Assembly (NCBI GenBank): GCA_026261815.1 | Contig: JAMPIT010000884.1 | Span: 11,173,001-11,237,000 of the forward strand | Direction: 5' to 3' | DNA from: Monarcha castaneiventris obscurior | Lineage: Eukaryota; Chordata; Aves; Passeriformes; Monarchidae | Length of the DNA: 64,000 nt | In this document: piece by piece, positions 34,577 through 46,853 of the stretch | How the letters are laid out: every line of letters begins with the position of its first letter | Position numbering within the stretch: the stretch's first letter is position 1 | Position numbers and translations under genes: made by a program | The notes under the pieces: model-generated | Seen by the model: only the letters and a program-made list of their open reading frames with translations | Told to the model about the DNA's origin: nothing | Database searches by the model: none

Positions 34577-35451
34577 CCTGCATTTCAGGCAGTTGGTGTT
34601 TAGTCCCTCCTCACTGATTCTGCCCCACATCCTGTGTTCCCTGGCTGAGGTGGGAGACTTTTGAGTGTAGGAGCAATTATTTATCTCTGCCTAAGAGAAA
34701 CTTCTGAGTATGATCTAACTTAAGTGCCTACCTGTAGGGCAGGCTGCATAGCTGAACTTGCCAAACACAGAGAAGCGAAACAGGCACCAAACCCCTGACT
34801 CATTTCTGGGCCTCCTTCCTCAGATGGCTTCTGAGCTTCTCAAATCTCTGCATTACAGGGAGCCTGCACATCTCTCCAGCAGCTGAAATCTCAAACAGGG
34901 AAGCAGAGTGGTAGCAAAAGACTGAGCTAACATATAATGAGACCACAGGAAATTGAGTGTCAGAAGCACAGCTTTGAGTCTAGAAACACAATCAACGCCT
35001 GGGGGAAGAGTGCGGCAAATGTTGACGCCAGCAGTGCAAGTGCAGAGCAAAGGTGGACAGTCCCTGAGCAAAGCACCAGGCACTGCCCAAACCAAACCAA
35101 AGACCAGTGTCTGCTGAGCAGCTCAGGAGGTATCAACTGACTCCTTCGACTAAAGCACAGACACAAAATTGAGTGGCCTTCACTGCAAAACCCCCTGATC
35201 AAAACCATATCGCACAGCAGGATTTCTACTTCACCTTAGTATCACATGCATCGATCCTCTGCAAAACTACTGACCCAGCTCTTAGACCACCATTTAATGC
35301 AAGAGAAAATCAGAGAGCTGGGAGTGCTCGGGATAAGAAGAGCTGCAAGGTTCACACTGCCCAAATACATAACTGATAGCAGGTGCATTACGGTATTTCT
35401 TTAAGAATATAAATATATAATGAGGATTTCCCCTGAGAGGCCATATTTTCA
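34577..35451. other. Non-coding DNA beyond the likely PRR5 3' end
   Basis: Nothing recognised in this stretch. Confidence 0.4.
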
Positions 35452-36255
35452 TTTATTTAGGAAACAAGTAAGTTGAATTATGATGGAATCTCTCCATACA
35501 AGAGATGCTTCAGGAGCTGACAGTACAGATTTCTCAGAAGTGCCACATTCAGAGCAAATTAATACAGCCTTGAAAGCCGATTTCAAGACAATTCTCACAG
35601 ACACAAGGTATTGGCTGAGGAAACAGTGAAACAGACAATGAGACACCAGGCATCGTGTGACATCAGGAAGCATATTTCTGTTTATTCACCTTTCTTCAAG
35701 AACTCTAACTCACTGTTAGGCAAAGGAGTGCATACAGGATGTACAAGAAAAAGATTAAAAGAGACTTCTTTATTATTGTATTCTGCAGCATGAAAGCCCA
35801 CAACCTTTCGTGTTTGTTTGTTTGTTTCTCTGTTTGTTTGTTTAAGGATATGTTTCTATTCTAGCTGAGGTGTTACAGTTCAGAGAACAACCTGTCATCT
35901 GCAGGAAATCTCTTTAGAAAATTAGAAGGCAGCACAGCTATTTGCTGGGCTGTTTCACTGAACAAACACTGCCAGCTTCATTAATAGCATTTTACCAGAC
36001 ACTTGCCAGTTTGTGAACCTCTAAGTTTATAAAGAAATAGGAAATCCATCTGCAGGGTGACAGGGATGAGGAAAAGTGGTTGGAGTTGCTTCCCCCTCAG
36101 CAGATTCACACCTGCTGTAAACTTGTGTTTGTTCAGTACAACTATGATGACCTGACAGAGGTTCTGCCCAGGCACAGACAGCTTGCCCACAGTCCAACCT
36201 CACTACCTTCGTAACTTTCATATATAGTAACCCACTGTTTGTCTCCTAATATCCT
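35452..36255 (-). other. Probable PRR5 3' UTR
   Basis: Sequence after the PRR5 stop codon. Minus-strand AATAAA signals occur at 35769-35774, 35681-35686 and 35452-35457. Which one is used cannot be told from sequence; the boundary given is the farthest of the three. A GTTT microsatellite lies at 35811-35843. Confidence 0.4.
35811..35843. repeat. (GTTT)n microsatellite
   Basis: About eight GTTT units with one ctc interruption, within the probable PRR5 3' UTR (AAAC repeats in the transcript). Confidence 0.85.
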
Positions 36256-36806
36256 TCACACGATGCTCTGTCTGTTCACATCCACACTGTACGTTGATGA
36301 ATTGGAACAGCCTCGGCCAAAATCAATGAAAATGCCTTCAGAATCAGAGTCGATCGACTCCAAAATCTGATCCACTATGTTCTCAGGGCTGGAAGAGGGA
36401 ACTGGAATCAAGGAAGTGTCTCTGTCTTGGTCAAAAGACCTGTGTGCGTCGCCCATTGAGTGGAAGAGTCCTTTCTGTTGCTCACCTGTGCTGAGTTTGC
36501 TGGAGCACTGCACTGACCTGGTGCTGGGCCTCTCCTGGTCTTCCGGCAGTGAGCTTTTCATGGTTGTCATGGAGCTCTTGGAACCGTTGTCCATGATGGT
36601 GGTGAGGTTGGAGTACCCCTGAAGCTCCAGGCAGGAGGTAATTTCTGAGACAGAGTGCCTTCGGATGCCGGTTCCATTGGCAGCCATGCCCTCAGTTTCA
36701 TACTCAGCCACTGGCGTCAGCAATGGATTGTTGTAGCTCTTTGATCGCACCACAGGGTTCTTGGCAAGGATGACACCTGACTTCGAACGCCTGAAGAACC
36801 GCTTCT
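36256..36806 (-). CDS. PRR5: PRR5 (Protor-1), terminal coding exon
   Basis: PRR5 is a subunit of mTOR complex 2 that binds Rictor and helps the complex act on kinases such as SGK1. This last exon starts after the acceptor TTTGTTTGCAG at 36807-36817 and ends at TGA 36258-36256. It gives two bases plus 182 codons. Conserved blocks are LAKNPVVRSKSYNNPLLTPV near the start, RRHSVSEITSC, and near the C-terminus SSPENIVDQILESIDSDSEG followed by IFIDFGRG and the final RQSIV. These match vertebrate PRR5 rather than PRR5L. The middle, between SVSE and SSPEN, is rich in Ser and Thr and poorly conserved. Phase 1 joining to the upstream exon rebuilds ILEKR, as in mammalian PRR5. Confidence 0.95.
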
Positions 36807-39567
36807 CTGCAAACAAAGATCCAGAGTAATATCTGCAAAGTCTCCTATTATGGTACTAATAATTATGAGTGTTCAAAAGAAGTGTGAAGTCCTGCATATT
36901 CATAATCTTTTCTTGAATGAAACTTTTCTAGAAGAAGACATTTTGCTGTATTGTAGATTCACAGGCTTCAGATTTCCTAGATTTCTTTAGCATACTGAAG
37001 ACCCCAAATCTATCTTTAAAAATAATAGCTGAGATTCCCTTGTATTCACACAACTTCAGCAGCTGGAGTAAAGCAGTAAATACTGCAGGAGAGGTGATAA
37101 ACAGTTGTAAATACTTCCTTTAGACATTGCACAGAAAGTGCAATTCTGTTCTTTTTCAGGCTATAAAAGTAATTACTCATTTCTAGTAGTTGAAATTTAA
37201 CTTTTCCACCCATTCTGGGAAAATAAAGTCTCTTCAAATTTGGAGCATGAGGACTGAGACAGACAGTTTTTCTACTAATTCTGGAAAAACTTTCAAAGCA
37301 TTGTTCAGAGACCACACGGGAGAGAGCACCAAGAGTGTTTGAAAATGTTAACTAGGGCAGTGCCCACAGAAACCTCTTTTGGGGGGAGCAAACCTGCATT
37401 CAATCCAGCAGTGATTGCCTGAATGCTGTTAACCAAGTGGGATTTTTCCAGAAAATAAGCAACAGATGGCAGCAAGTGAGCACGGAGTTCCCTCTCTGGC
37501 AGTGGTTTAGTGCTGGAGTGTCCAGGCAGTGTGAATAAAATGACCATAATGAGCAAAACTACTACCATTCAAACTCCGTGCAGGTCTCAATGCTCAGATT
37601 CACTTGTGCTATAAGAGGAGAAAGTGGTGTGAATAATAGGTCTCACTTTTGAAGCTTTCTTTCTGCTACTCTCACTTTGCCATCCCATGAAAGGGGCACA
37701 ACTGGAGCAGGGGATCAGATTACTGTCTAGAAGTCAACCACAGCCACTGCAAATAAACTGTCTGCTTTAAATCAGGATGCTGGTATATGTTCCCTGCAAA
37801 CTCTGCAATTTCCTTTACATACGCCAATCTCTTAAAATTATGCTATTGTGTAATTATGTGCTTACCTGGACACAAATTCCAATCATATGCTGTACTACTA
37901 AAAAAAGCCAGTTTCTGTATTTAAGATTGTATTTTGCAGTTGTGTCTGCCTCAGCAATGAAATCATCTGCTCCAAGTTCATTTTTGGACTTTTTCTTTGT
38001 TAGGAGTTTGAGCTGGCAAACAGAAAAGGTTCCTGGGGCTATGAACTCTGGTTTCCGGTCACAACATGCCACATGCTAGCAAAACAGCTGAAGAGAATTA
38101 GATGCATTGGTTTAAAAGAAGCAGCCACTTACACACTCAGCTCCCTTGGATCCAGGTGCAGTGATTACAGTAAGACCCATTTCAGGGGTATTGCTACATC
38201 TACAACCCAGACCACAGCAAAAGGAAGTGCCCAGTCCACCAAAACCTTCCTATCTTCTGCAGTCATGTAAAAAGACATTTATTTACTACCAATTAATTTC
38301 ACCGCTGCTTTATTCTCTTTGGGTGCATTTTTTCTATCTTGACATACAAAAGCTTGTATTTAGAAAATGTCAGTTTGGGGCTCCAACGCTTGTGGCCTTT
38401 TAATGGCAAGCAATGAATACAAAGTATTCATTGTATCAAACTAGTAATCATGAACCATTTTCCATAAATAACTGGCCTCTATTTATTCACTTAAAACTTA
38501 TTTGTTTCTTAAACACTTGCTGTAACACAACAATTTTGCCATTTAGCTTCAAGGGAAAATTAACTACTTTATCGGCCATTTCTGACAAGCAAACAGATTG
38601 AATTGACTGTACAGAAAATGCGCAACTGAGCTTATTTTCCCTTCTGTCTGCTCTATTCAATCAGGCCATCACAGTATTTACTATAAAAGACTCAGGTACT
38701 ACCATATTTCCTTCTCCATTTACGCTGATAGTATCCCCCTTGTATTTTCAACAGACTTAATTGCTATATAGGATATTCCACCTTCATCCTGGCTAAATCT
38801 TGCCATCACAGAAGTCACCGAAGGCTTCAGAGCTCCAACAATAACAAAATAAGCTGAAAGGGACTCAAGCTGCCACCAGGCCAGCCTACATTTCCCCCTT
38901 GCTCCTTATGGATGCTGATGTACGTGACACGTACAAAGTGCCTCCGCAGTAAATATTCAATAACCTTCAGAGGCAATTAATGTGAAATTAGAGATTTTTC
39001 CTTCCAGGTAATTTGAATTCCCCCTGCTTTGTGAGATCCACTCTGTATTTCTTACCTCCATTGGGATGGAGAAAGCTTATTACATTCTACTCTGCAGAAA
39101 GTTTTTACATGCTTGAAGGCTTATGTGTTAGTCTTCTCTAAGACAAATTCCTACTCTCTTCCCTAATTTTAAGAGCCATGTACGATCTTTGTGTACTAAT
39201 GAACACAAAGGAAAATTAACTACTGAGCACTTGAGAAGTGGCTTCTTGCTTCTTCCTCTCACAGTCCATGAAGTATCCTGTGTTAAAGCTCTCTCATCAA
39301 AAGGTAGACTGGAAATGCTAAACACACTCTAGATTCATTTTACTGATTTTTATTACTGAGCACTCATATGATGATCTGATTTCATCTTTTGCCAGTGCAA
39401 GTTTCACTGTGATTCTGCACCTTGCAAAGAGCATAGTCTTAGAAAAGAAGCCTGATATACTCCTGTGAGCACTGGCAGTCACCTCTTGTATGGGCCCTGG
39501 CCCTGCATAGAGCAAGGTTTTGGGAAGTCCTCTGTGCTGTGCCAAATGGAGTCTGTGTTGTTCTTAC
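36807..39567 (-). other. PRR5: PRR5 last intron (2761 bp)
   Basis: Donor GTAAGA at 39567-39562 and acceptor TTTGCAG ending at 36807. No repeat or exon recognised inside. Confidence 0.85.
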
Positions 39568-39706
39568 CCAAGATACAGGCAGAGTGCGTGAAGGGTCCAT
39601 CACTGGAATACAGACCGTACATGCCCAAGTAAGGAGAAACAACTTTCTGGATCAGGGATTCCAGTTTCAAATAATCTTCAGTCACACCTTTTGACTCATG
39701 AACCCC
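39568..39706 (-). CDS. PRR5: PRR5 (Protor-1), penultimate coding exon (139 nt)
   Basis: Follows acceptor CTCTTTTTCAG and ends at donor GTAAGAA. It encodes 46 residues plus one base, beginning GVHESKGVTEDYLKLESLIQ and including KVVSPYLGMYGLYSSDGPFT. Both segments match the region after the HbrB-like domain of vertebrate PRR5. It starts in phase 0, directly continuing the 63637-63777 exon that ends LLILQ, and leaves phase 1. Bases 39609-39645 of this exon occur again, inverted, at 42372-42408. Confidence 0.95.
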
Positions 39707-41628
39707 CTGAAAAAGAGGAAATACCCAAGATGAGCACTGCCCCCTCCAATCACAAGCTCCCCTAGCTCACCAGGGCAACTAGAGAAGAACAAGTGTTTTC
39801 ACTGAGTGAAAGCAAAGGTGTCCTGCAAAGTGATCCTGGTTTGCTAGCACAGCTGATTCTTCTTCTGTAAAACCAAGAGATGTGAATCAGACCAGAGCTA
39901 CTTCCAGGTCATTTAAATCCAGGAAGGTACATCCTACTTTGTGCACAGCACTCAAGGAAGGACAGAGGATGTGATCTGTGAAGAGGAATTAAAACTTTTA
40001 ACATCCTTGGACTTTTTGATATTGCAATCTTACAGTGACTTCCTGAATGATAGCATCTAATACCACATCTCGGCAATACTGACAGCGTTAAGAAAAGGTG
40101 AAACTGAGACCCTCAGAAATATTTCTTCCAGGGTATTTTCAACAACCAATGTTTACAGTAAAGAAGTTTGATCTCTTTCCTCATCCCTCCCCTGGCACTT
40201 ATCATTTTCCAGGCAAAAATCACATTATAATTAGCATGGTAAGAGTCACCCACAGGCAAAATGTTTAGCCTTTAGCTGTTAACTCTGCACTTCCACCCAC
40301 AAGGGTGGAAGGCTTGTCAGGCTGCAGAGGTGACAGAAAAACCCTGCAGAGTTGTATTCTCCCTTCAGCTTGCAGCTGCAGAGTGCGTGCAGAGCCCTGT
40401 ACACTCATACGTAGGATGCCTCTTGCTATATGGAGCAATTTCACATTTGCCATGTGCTTGACATATCATGTCACAGAATTAATATCCTAAATGCCATACT
40501 CAGCAAGAACTCTGCTTGAATTTAGCAGATTTCGTTGTGTTATTGTAAAAAGAAACATGTTGGGATGAAAGCCTCCAGAGAGCAATATAAAGATCAGATG
40601 AATAAAATTTTAACACTTCCTTCAGCATGTGAAAGGATCCTGACGTTCAAAATGTGTTCACAGCTCAGTATGACTCACCAACCAGTCTAGAGTGACTCTC
40701 AGATGTGTTTCTAAATGGCTGACTCCCCCCCTCCCCACCCCCCCGCTGCTGCGCTGCCTCAATGCTGCCTCATCACTTGATAAAAGTTTATGAATGGAAA
40801 ATTAATAATGGTCAACAGATAATTCAAATTTGGACAAAATTTGAATTTGGACAGAATTTGAATTCCAGTTCAGCAGTTTTTAAATAACAAATAACAATCT
40901 TTGGTGATGTGCTATGTCCTGAAAAACTCTGGGACAGCCACAAATACAAATTTGAACACAAAGGCATATCCAGGGGATCCAAAAGCTTGCAAACACCAAA
41001 GGAACAGCAGAATAAGCCCACAGCTATACAGCCAGGCAAAAATAACATCGGAATAATTCAGAAGACCTAATGAAGGAGCATGTATTATTTCCAAGTCATT
41101 ACTGGCCTACTGAGATCTGTTCCAGAGTTTCTTGCTGGGATTTAGTAAAGCCCTCAGAAAGGCAATATGCCTGCTACCTTACTACATATTCACTATCACA
41201 TCATGATCACATCAAGTAAAGGCCAGGGCTTAGGACATCCTGCTCCAGGCTCCCACACTAAATACCTCTGGAACTGGTCTCCTAAACATGACATATATGA
41301 GTGGCAGAGCCAGTGATATTTAGCATTGCTCATGCCCAGACTTTGTTGTAGAGCTTTATTTACTTTTCTACCATTTTGGTATTTTTTATACTTGTGAAAG
41401 ACAGTAGCTAAATATCAGCTGTGGAGAAAGAACCCTGTCGCGTTCCACTGTGAGGAACTGTGAGGAGTTCTTTTAAAAACAGATGGTCTTGAACGAAATT
41501 AAGTCAACCGAGACAACCTTCTATCTGAAAACTGTTATTGAAAAAAAAAAACCAAAAAAAAGAAATTGCCCTACTAAGGAGGGCTAGAAAAGGCAGAGAA
41601 GGAGGAAGGAAAATGGAAAAGGAATAGG

Positions 41629-41630
<2 letters not shown>

Positions 41631-41659
<29 letters not shown>
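41631..41659. repeat. (GA)n microsatellite
   Basis: Uninterrupted GA dinucleotides for 29 bases within a longer purine-rich tract (41581-41700). Confidence 0.95.
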
Positions 41660-41689
41660 CAAGGGGGAGAGGGAAGACACAGAGAGAGA

Positions 41690-42575
41690 AAGCAGGCATT
41701 ACCACCAGCAGGACGGGGAGCGCCGTCGACGTCCACGCGGCAGGGGTTGTATGCACGCTGCCTGCTGGGGAGCCTGCGGAGCTCTTGGGAAGGCGCGGCT
41801 CCACAGGCATGGCTCCCGCAGCGACGGGCGGCCAGACATGTGAGTGAGTGCTCGGGCAGGAGGTGCAGGACCCAGGACAGGGTCGCGGGGGGGATCACGG
41901 CAGCAGGCTGGATTGGAGGCAGGTGGCTCAGGCAGGGACCCAGGGGCGAATCGGCAGGGCGGCGATCAGGGACACGGAGACAGGACAGGCCTTAACTGGG
42001 ACGGGCGAACGGGTAGGGCAGGACACAGGCTACACACAAGACAGAGGTCAGGTGGTGTCCCACCAAATGCCCAGATAGAGGGAAGGCGAGTATGCGAGAG
42101 TGAGCAAGCACCAGCAGGGGCAGGAGAGCCAATAGGCAGGCTGGAGCCAAAGCAAAAGCACAAGACTCAAAAGGTCCCCAGACTCAAAAAGGCCCAGAAT
42201 CACCAAGCCCAAGTGAAAACTAAGTCTCAAAAAGCCCCCAGAGCTTGTGACGCAGTTACTTTTTATGCCCTCTGGTTTGTCCCAAGTCTGCCCGCCGGCA
42301 GGACACCATTGGCCCAGTTCAACCTTTCATTGCAAGTCCACTGGTGGAGACCTTGTGCCATCTGACTGGAGAAGTTGTTTCTCCTTACTTGGGCATCTAC
42401 GGTCTGTACAGTGTCTTTGGTGTTCACCTGTTGACTGCCAGTCCCATGTGAGACATGAAATGGTTGCCAGGCAAAGTACTCCCAGAGACAAGGCTTTCTC
42501 CAATCTTCTAGTTCCCTCCAGTATGTGGCATGTGTGCAACCCCTCTTCCACATGCCTCTGACAATGAGTGTTGAG
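41690..42575 (-). mobile_element. LTR-like, partly CpG-rich segment in PRR5 intron (family uncertain)
   Basis: On the minus strand it would begin TGTCTCAACACTC (about 42575). It has a TATA-like GCATAAAAAG at about 42262-42271 and then a GC- and CpG-rich downstream part (41700-42120). That resembles a class II LTR promoter followed by U5 and leader. No AATAAA, no partner and no target duplication were found, so the limits are rough. An unrelated CpG island is an alternative for 41700-42120. It contains the inverted PRR5 exon copy. Confidence 0.4.
42372..42408 (+). repeat. 37-nt inverted copy of PRR5 exon sequence
   Basis: This stretch equals the coding strand of PRR5 exon bases 39645-39609 at 36 of 37 positions (mismatch at 42397, C versus G). 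The gene is on the minus strand and this copy reads on the plus strand, so the two form an inverted pair 2.7 kb apart. The match stops sharply at both sides. Confidence 0.9.
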
Positions 42576-44496
42576 ACAAATCAAAACTAAATTGGCTCTT
42601 CACAAACCCCAATAACTCATTAGTGCCATGCTGCCCAAATAACAACTCCTACCAGCAGCAGAACTGTATGAGTTACAGAAGCATCCTTGCTAGTGGCACC
42701 TTAACACTGTCTGATTTCCTATCAGCCTTCCGGACTGAAGAGTTCTTTTGGTTGTTAATTATATGTTCTGCTCTACACTCCTCTTTCCCTGATGAACTCC
42801 TCAAAAGCCAGGGCTATATCCTGCATTGACTGCTGCTCTTGCAGGGATACAAGGAGGCTTGCAGCAGCTCTGCTGGGCTGGGATAGGCTCCTGTGGTAAG
42901 CTGAGAGGATGGAGACTCAACCCCCAAGCTACAGCCGCTGGGACAACCCTCCATCATGGGGCCAGGGAGCTGTGCAGGGCACAGACTTGCCTCATCCCCA
43001 CCACTGCTGTCCTGCAGCTGCTGTACCTGGAGAGCCCACTGGCTCTCTGCTCCCGAGAAACACTCTATTCTCTCAAAATCCCTACTCCCTCACCACCTGC
43101 ATCATCTTCTTCTTCAGTCTTGCCCTCAACCTTCACTCCTGCTCTCTCAAAGCAGTGCTAGTCTCCACCTCTTTCATTTCAGTGTCTTTTAGTTGCCACC
43201 TTTGCATTTGGAAAGGATTATAATGTAATATTATCACAAGTCTGCCCTCCTCTAAAGGCATGAGGACAATGGGGATTTGAGTCCTGAATATGTGAATACT
43301 GTTGCAAATGAAAGACATCTGTCAAGAACAGAGATATGTATTACTGCATGAAATACAATGCCCAAGTCCCAAACTTCATTAACCTTAATTAAATGGTTTT
43401 GAAACCAAAAATTTTTCTATATTAGTTCAAATGCATTAAAAGGGCCCTATGCATGACTGGTTTTGTTATGTGAATATACAAGCACTCCCAGAAGGGCCAC
43501 ATCCTTAAAGACTATGATATGTGGGAAAGACTCCACTACTGCAATAAGTAGTAAAGTAGGTATGTTTATTCCAGTGCTGGGGCACATGGGAGATAATTCC
43601 TCCAAAGTCATGCGTGCCAACAGCTGCATTCAGCTTGGTATATATCAGGTTACAGCTCCATATTCATTAAGTTTCTTAATATGCCTATACATATTCATTA
43701 CCTAGCCCCATCTAGCCTCGCTTCCTATTATAATGAGCCCAAAAGTCATTTACAATTGCATTGCACTTGCACAGTGTCATCTGGTGGTCGTGGGCAGGGG
43801 TCTCCGGGATGAAGTAAGAGTCTTCCTCAGATGAAATAGTCTTTCTCATTCTGAACTTTTCACCTTGCTTCCCTGCGCATGCTCTTTATGTCCCTGACCC
43901 AAGTCTAAACTTCAAGGCTGGTTTAAGTTAAGTTTTAGGTTCAAAAACAGGATCTTTGGTCAAGATTTGTTCCTTTTATTAATAGTCTTTTATCTTCTCA
44001 TTCTGCTTTGGTAGGCACAATAAGTGTTGAGCAAGCTGTATGCATTGTTTTTAACAAACATCTTCTTAGCAAATAATTTAACCTCTGTTTCCCCCTCCTC
44101 CCCCGATTCAACTACAGGTTATTGATGTATTTACTTTATGAAGACACTGCCCCATCTGCTGAACTGCTGCGCCAGCCACATGCATGGGCTCCACTGCTAC
44201 ACTCGAGTGTGGCACTGGAATAAAACTTTTCTTGTGTTTGGGAACAAAACCCCGTAAGTCAAACCCACAATCATCCCAGCAAGTCATTCCATGGATGCAC
44301 CAAACTGCTCAGGTTTCCATCCCTGTTAATTCTGTAAATTAACTATGAACTCCTACTGAGCTTTTGAAAGGCACAAGGGCTTCTTGTGAAAGCACAAAGG
44401 AAGAAGTAAATGAGTAAACAGGTATGTTCACAAGAATAGCTGGGGGATTTTTACCTAACCATAAAAGGCCACAGCCTCCTTTTTCAGTATGTACAA

Positions 44497-44715
44497 TCAT
44501 TGAATCAGAGAATGGTTTGGGTTGGAATGGACCTTAAAGCTTATCTCATCCCATCCCCTGCAGGGACACCTTCCACTAGATCAGGTTGTTCCAAACCCCA
44601 TCCAACCTGGCCTTGGACACTTGCAGGGATGGGGCAGCCACAGCTTCTCTAGGCAGCCTGTGCCTGGGCCTCAAGACCCTCACAGGGAAGAATTTCTTCT
44701 GTATATAGGATTTCT
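44497..44715 (-). mobile_element. CR1 LINE 3' fragment
   Basis: Reverse CR1 tail with gaatcagagaatggtttggg, ttccactagatcaggttg, ccaaccccatccaacctggc-like and gggatggggcagccacagc blocks, ending near aagaatttcttctgtatat. Confidence 0.95.
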
Positions 44716-45810
44716 TTAAGCTTTAAAGTCCTGAAGTGGAGGCCACCTCAGGCATTTAAGGATGTGAAGAGTCCTTCTCAAAGATAACCTTAAAACATGT
44801 TCAGTGTTCATTACTTTAACCTTTTATATGCTGTTCACCAAATATGGAGTGCTTTGAAGATTTTTTTAATGAATGAAAGTTTTAACAAAAAATACTTCTA
44901 AGCCATTATGAACATTGTATCTAGGCACAGCCTACCTGACTTGTAAAGCTGCTAGAAATCTAAATTCTATTTTGAAAACATTTGCCACGGTTTTTCTTTA
45001 AATAAATAAATTTTTAAAAATTGTAAAATGTCCTTGTTTTTATTTACCATGGCAATGAAATAACCACAATCACAGGTCTGTACTTCTGTTTCCTATTACA
45101 TTAATTTTTCCCACCCTATTCTTCCCTCAAAGCAGTGAACACGGCAGGTAATCCTGCCGTTACTCCTGCTCGGTGGAGGATACAAAGCTGCCTGCAGCCT
45201 CTCTCCCTCTGCTAGGCAGTCATTGCTGCACAATCCCCCAGGTTTTTTATTTACCGTTATAACAAAAATACTTTGATTTTTTCTGTTTTAAAAAAGACAC
45301 CTAACATTTCAACAGATAGTTATCAGCACTTCCAAGTGACTATAAACAAGGCCGCCCAAGCCCAGCCCGTTGGGGAGGTGCTCTGGCTGTGAGTCACAAA
45401 GGAATCCAGAAATTAATCACCTGCCTTACACCACTTCTCACTTGGTTTTGGCTACTTCCTTTCCTCAGGCTCTGGTAAGAAACCCAGACATTAAGTAATC
45501 CCTAAAGACAATGGCAGCCATGAAAAACTATTTAGGCTGCTGATAGTTCAGTATATGTCATTAGACAACCTGATTAAATTAGGATGCAGAGTTTTAGGCT
45601 TCCCATGCTCTAGTGAGCAGAGGTAGGATGTGTTATGTTCCTGTCTCATGGAAACCTGGCACATGGCAGATTGGGAGTTGGGTTTGTGCATCCTTTGCAC
45701 AAACTGGATGTGAAGCTGAAGATCTCCTTTTTACCTGTATTAGGGAGCAAAGAGGTGGCAAACCCCTACCATTAATAGCCTGCACAGACAGACCAATAAT
45801 GAAATAAAAC

Positions 45811-46853
45811 TGTATTGGGTTTGCATGGCAAAGCTTTGGTAGGAGGGTGGGGGGTACAGGGGTGGCTTCTGCAAGAAGCTGCTGGAAGCTTCCTCCATGT
45901 CCGGCAGAGCCAGTCCCAGCCAACTCCAAAGATGGACGTGCCACTGGTCAAGGCTGGGCCAATTAGAAATGGTGGTAATGTCTCTGTGATAACTTATTTC
46001 AGGAAAAAGGAAAAAAAAAGTTTTTGCACAGTTGTAATTGCAGCCAGAGAAGAGAAGAGTGGGAATATGTGAGAGGAACAACTCTGCAGACACCAAGGTC
46101 ACTGAAGGAGGGGGAGGAGGTGTTCCAGGCACAGGAGCTGGGATTTCTCTGCAGCCCGTGGTGCAGCCCATGGTGAAGCAGCTCTGTCCCTGCAGCCCAT
46201 GGAGATCCATGGGGAATGCAGAGATCAACCTGCAGCCCGTGGAGGAGACCCATGCCAGAGCAGGGGAATGCCTGAGAGGAGGCTGTGACCCCCTGGGAGG
46301 CCTGGGGAGAGAGGGGCCCATGCTGGAGCAGCCTGTCCTTGAAAGAGAGGTAGGATGACCCACACTGCAGCAGTTTGATGAGGAGTGTTGCCTGTGGGAT
46401 GGACTCATGGTGCAGCACTTTGCAGGGATCTGTTGCTTGTGAGATGGACTCACATTGGAGAAGTTCATGGAGAACTGTCTCCAGTGGGAGGGACCCCACG
46501 GTGCAGCAGGGGATGACTCCTTTTCCTGAGTAGCAGAAGAAACAGTGGGTGATGAACTGAGCATAACCCCCACTCCCTGTCTCCTTGTGCTGCTGGGGTA
46601 GGAGGTAGAACTGGGAAGGAGGGGTGTGGAAAGAAGGTGTTTTTAAGGTTTTATTTTATTTCTCATTATCCTGCTCTGATTTTGTTAGCCATAAATTGAA
46701 TTAATGTATCTAATTAGACTCTGTTTTGCCCGTGACGGTATTTGATGACTGATCTCTCCTGGTCCTTATCTCAACCCTTTTTTACATTTTCCCTCCTGTG
46801 GAGGCGAGTGATAAGAAAGGCTTTGGTGGGTGCCTGGCATCCAATCCACTACA
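45811..46853 (+). mobile_element. Solo LTR, avian ERVL type (about 1043 bp)
   Basis: Begins TGTATTGGGTTTGCATGGC and ends near ccaatccactaca. The middle is built from imperfect ctgcagcccgtgg / ggagcag repeats typical of a widespread avian ERVL LTR, then tttattttatttctcatta and gttttgcccgtgacgg. No target duplication is evident at these limits. The antisense open frame of 277 codons (46573-45740) lies in this repeat-built LTR and is not a gene. Confidence 0.85.

Noticed and set aside
41844..42365. 173-codon open frame
   Set aside because: Low-complexity GC-rich sequence, no domain, and the segment is LTR-like.
45740..46573. 277-codon minus-strand open frame
   Set aside because: It is antisense to a repeat-built avian ERVL LTR; the apparent protein repeats come from the ctgcagcccgtgg units.
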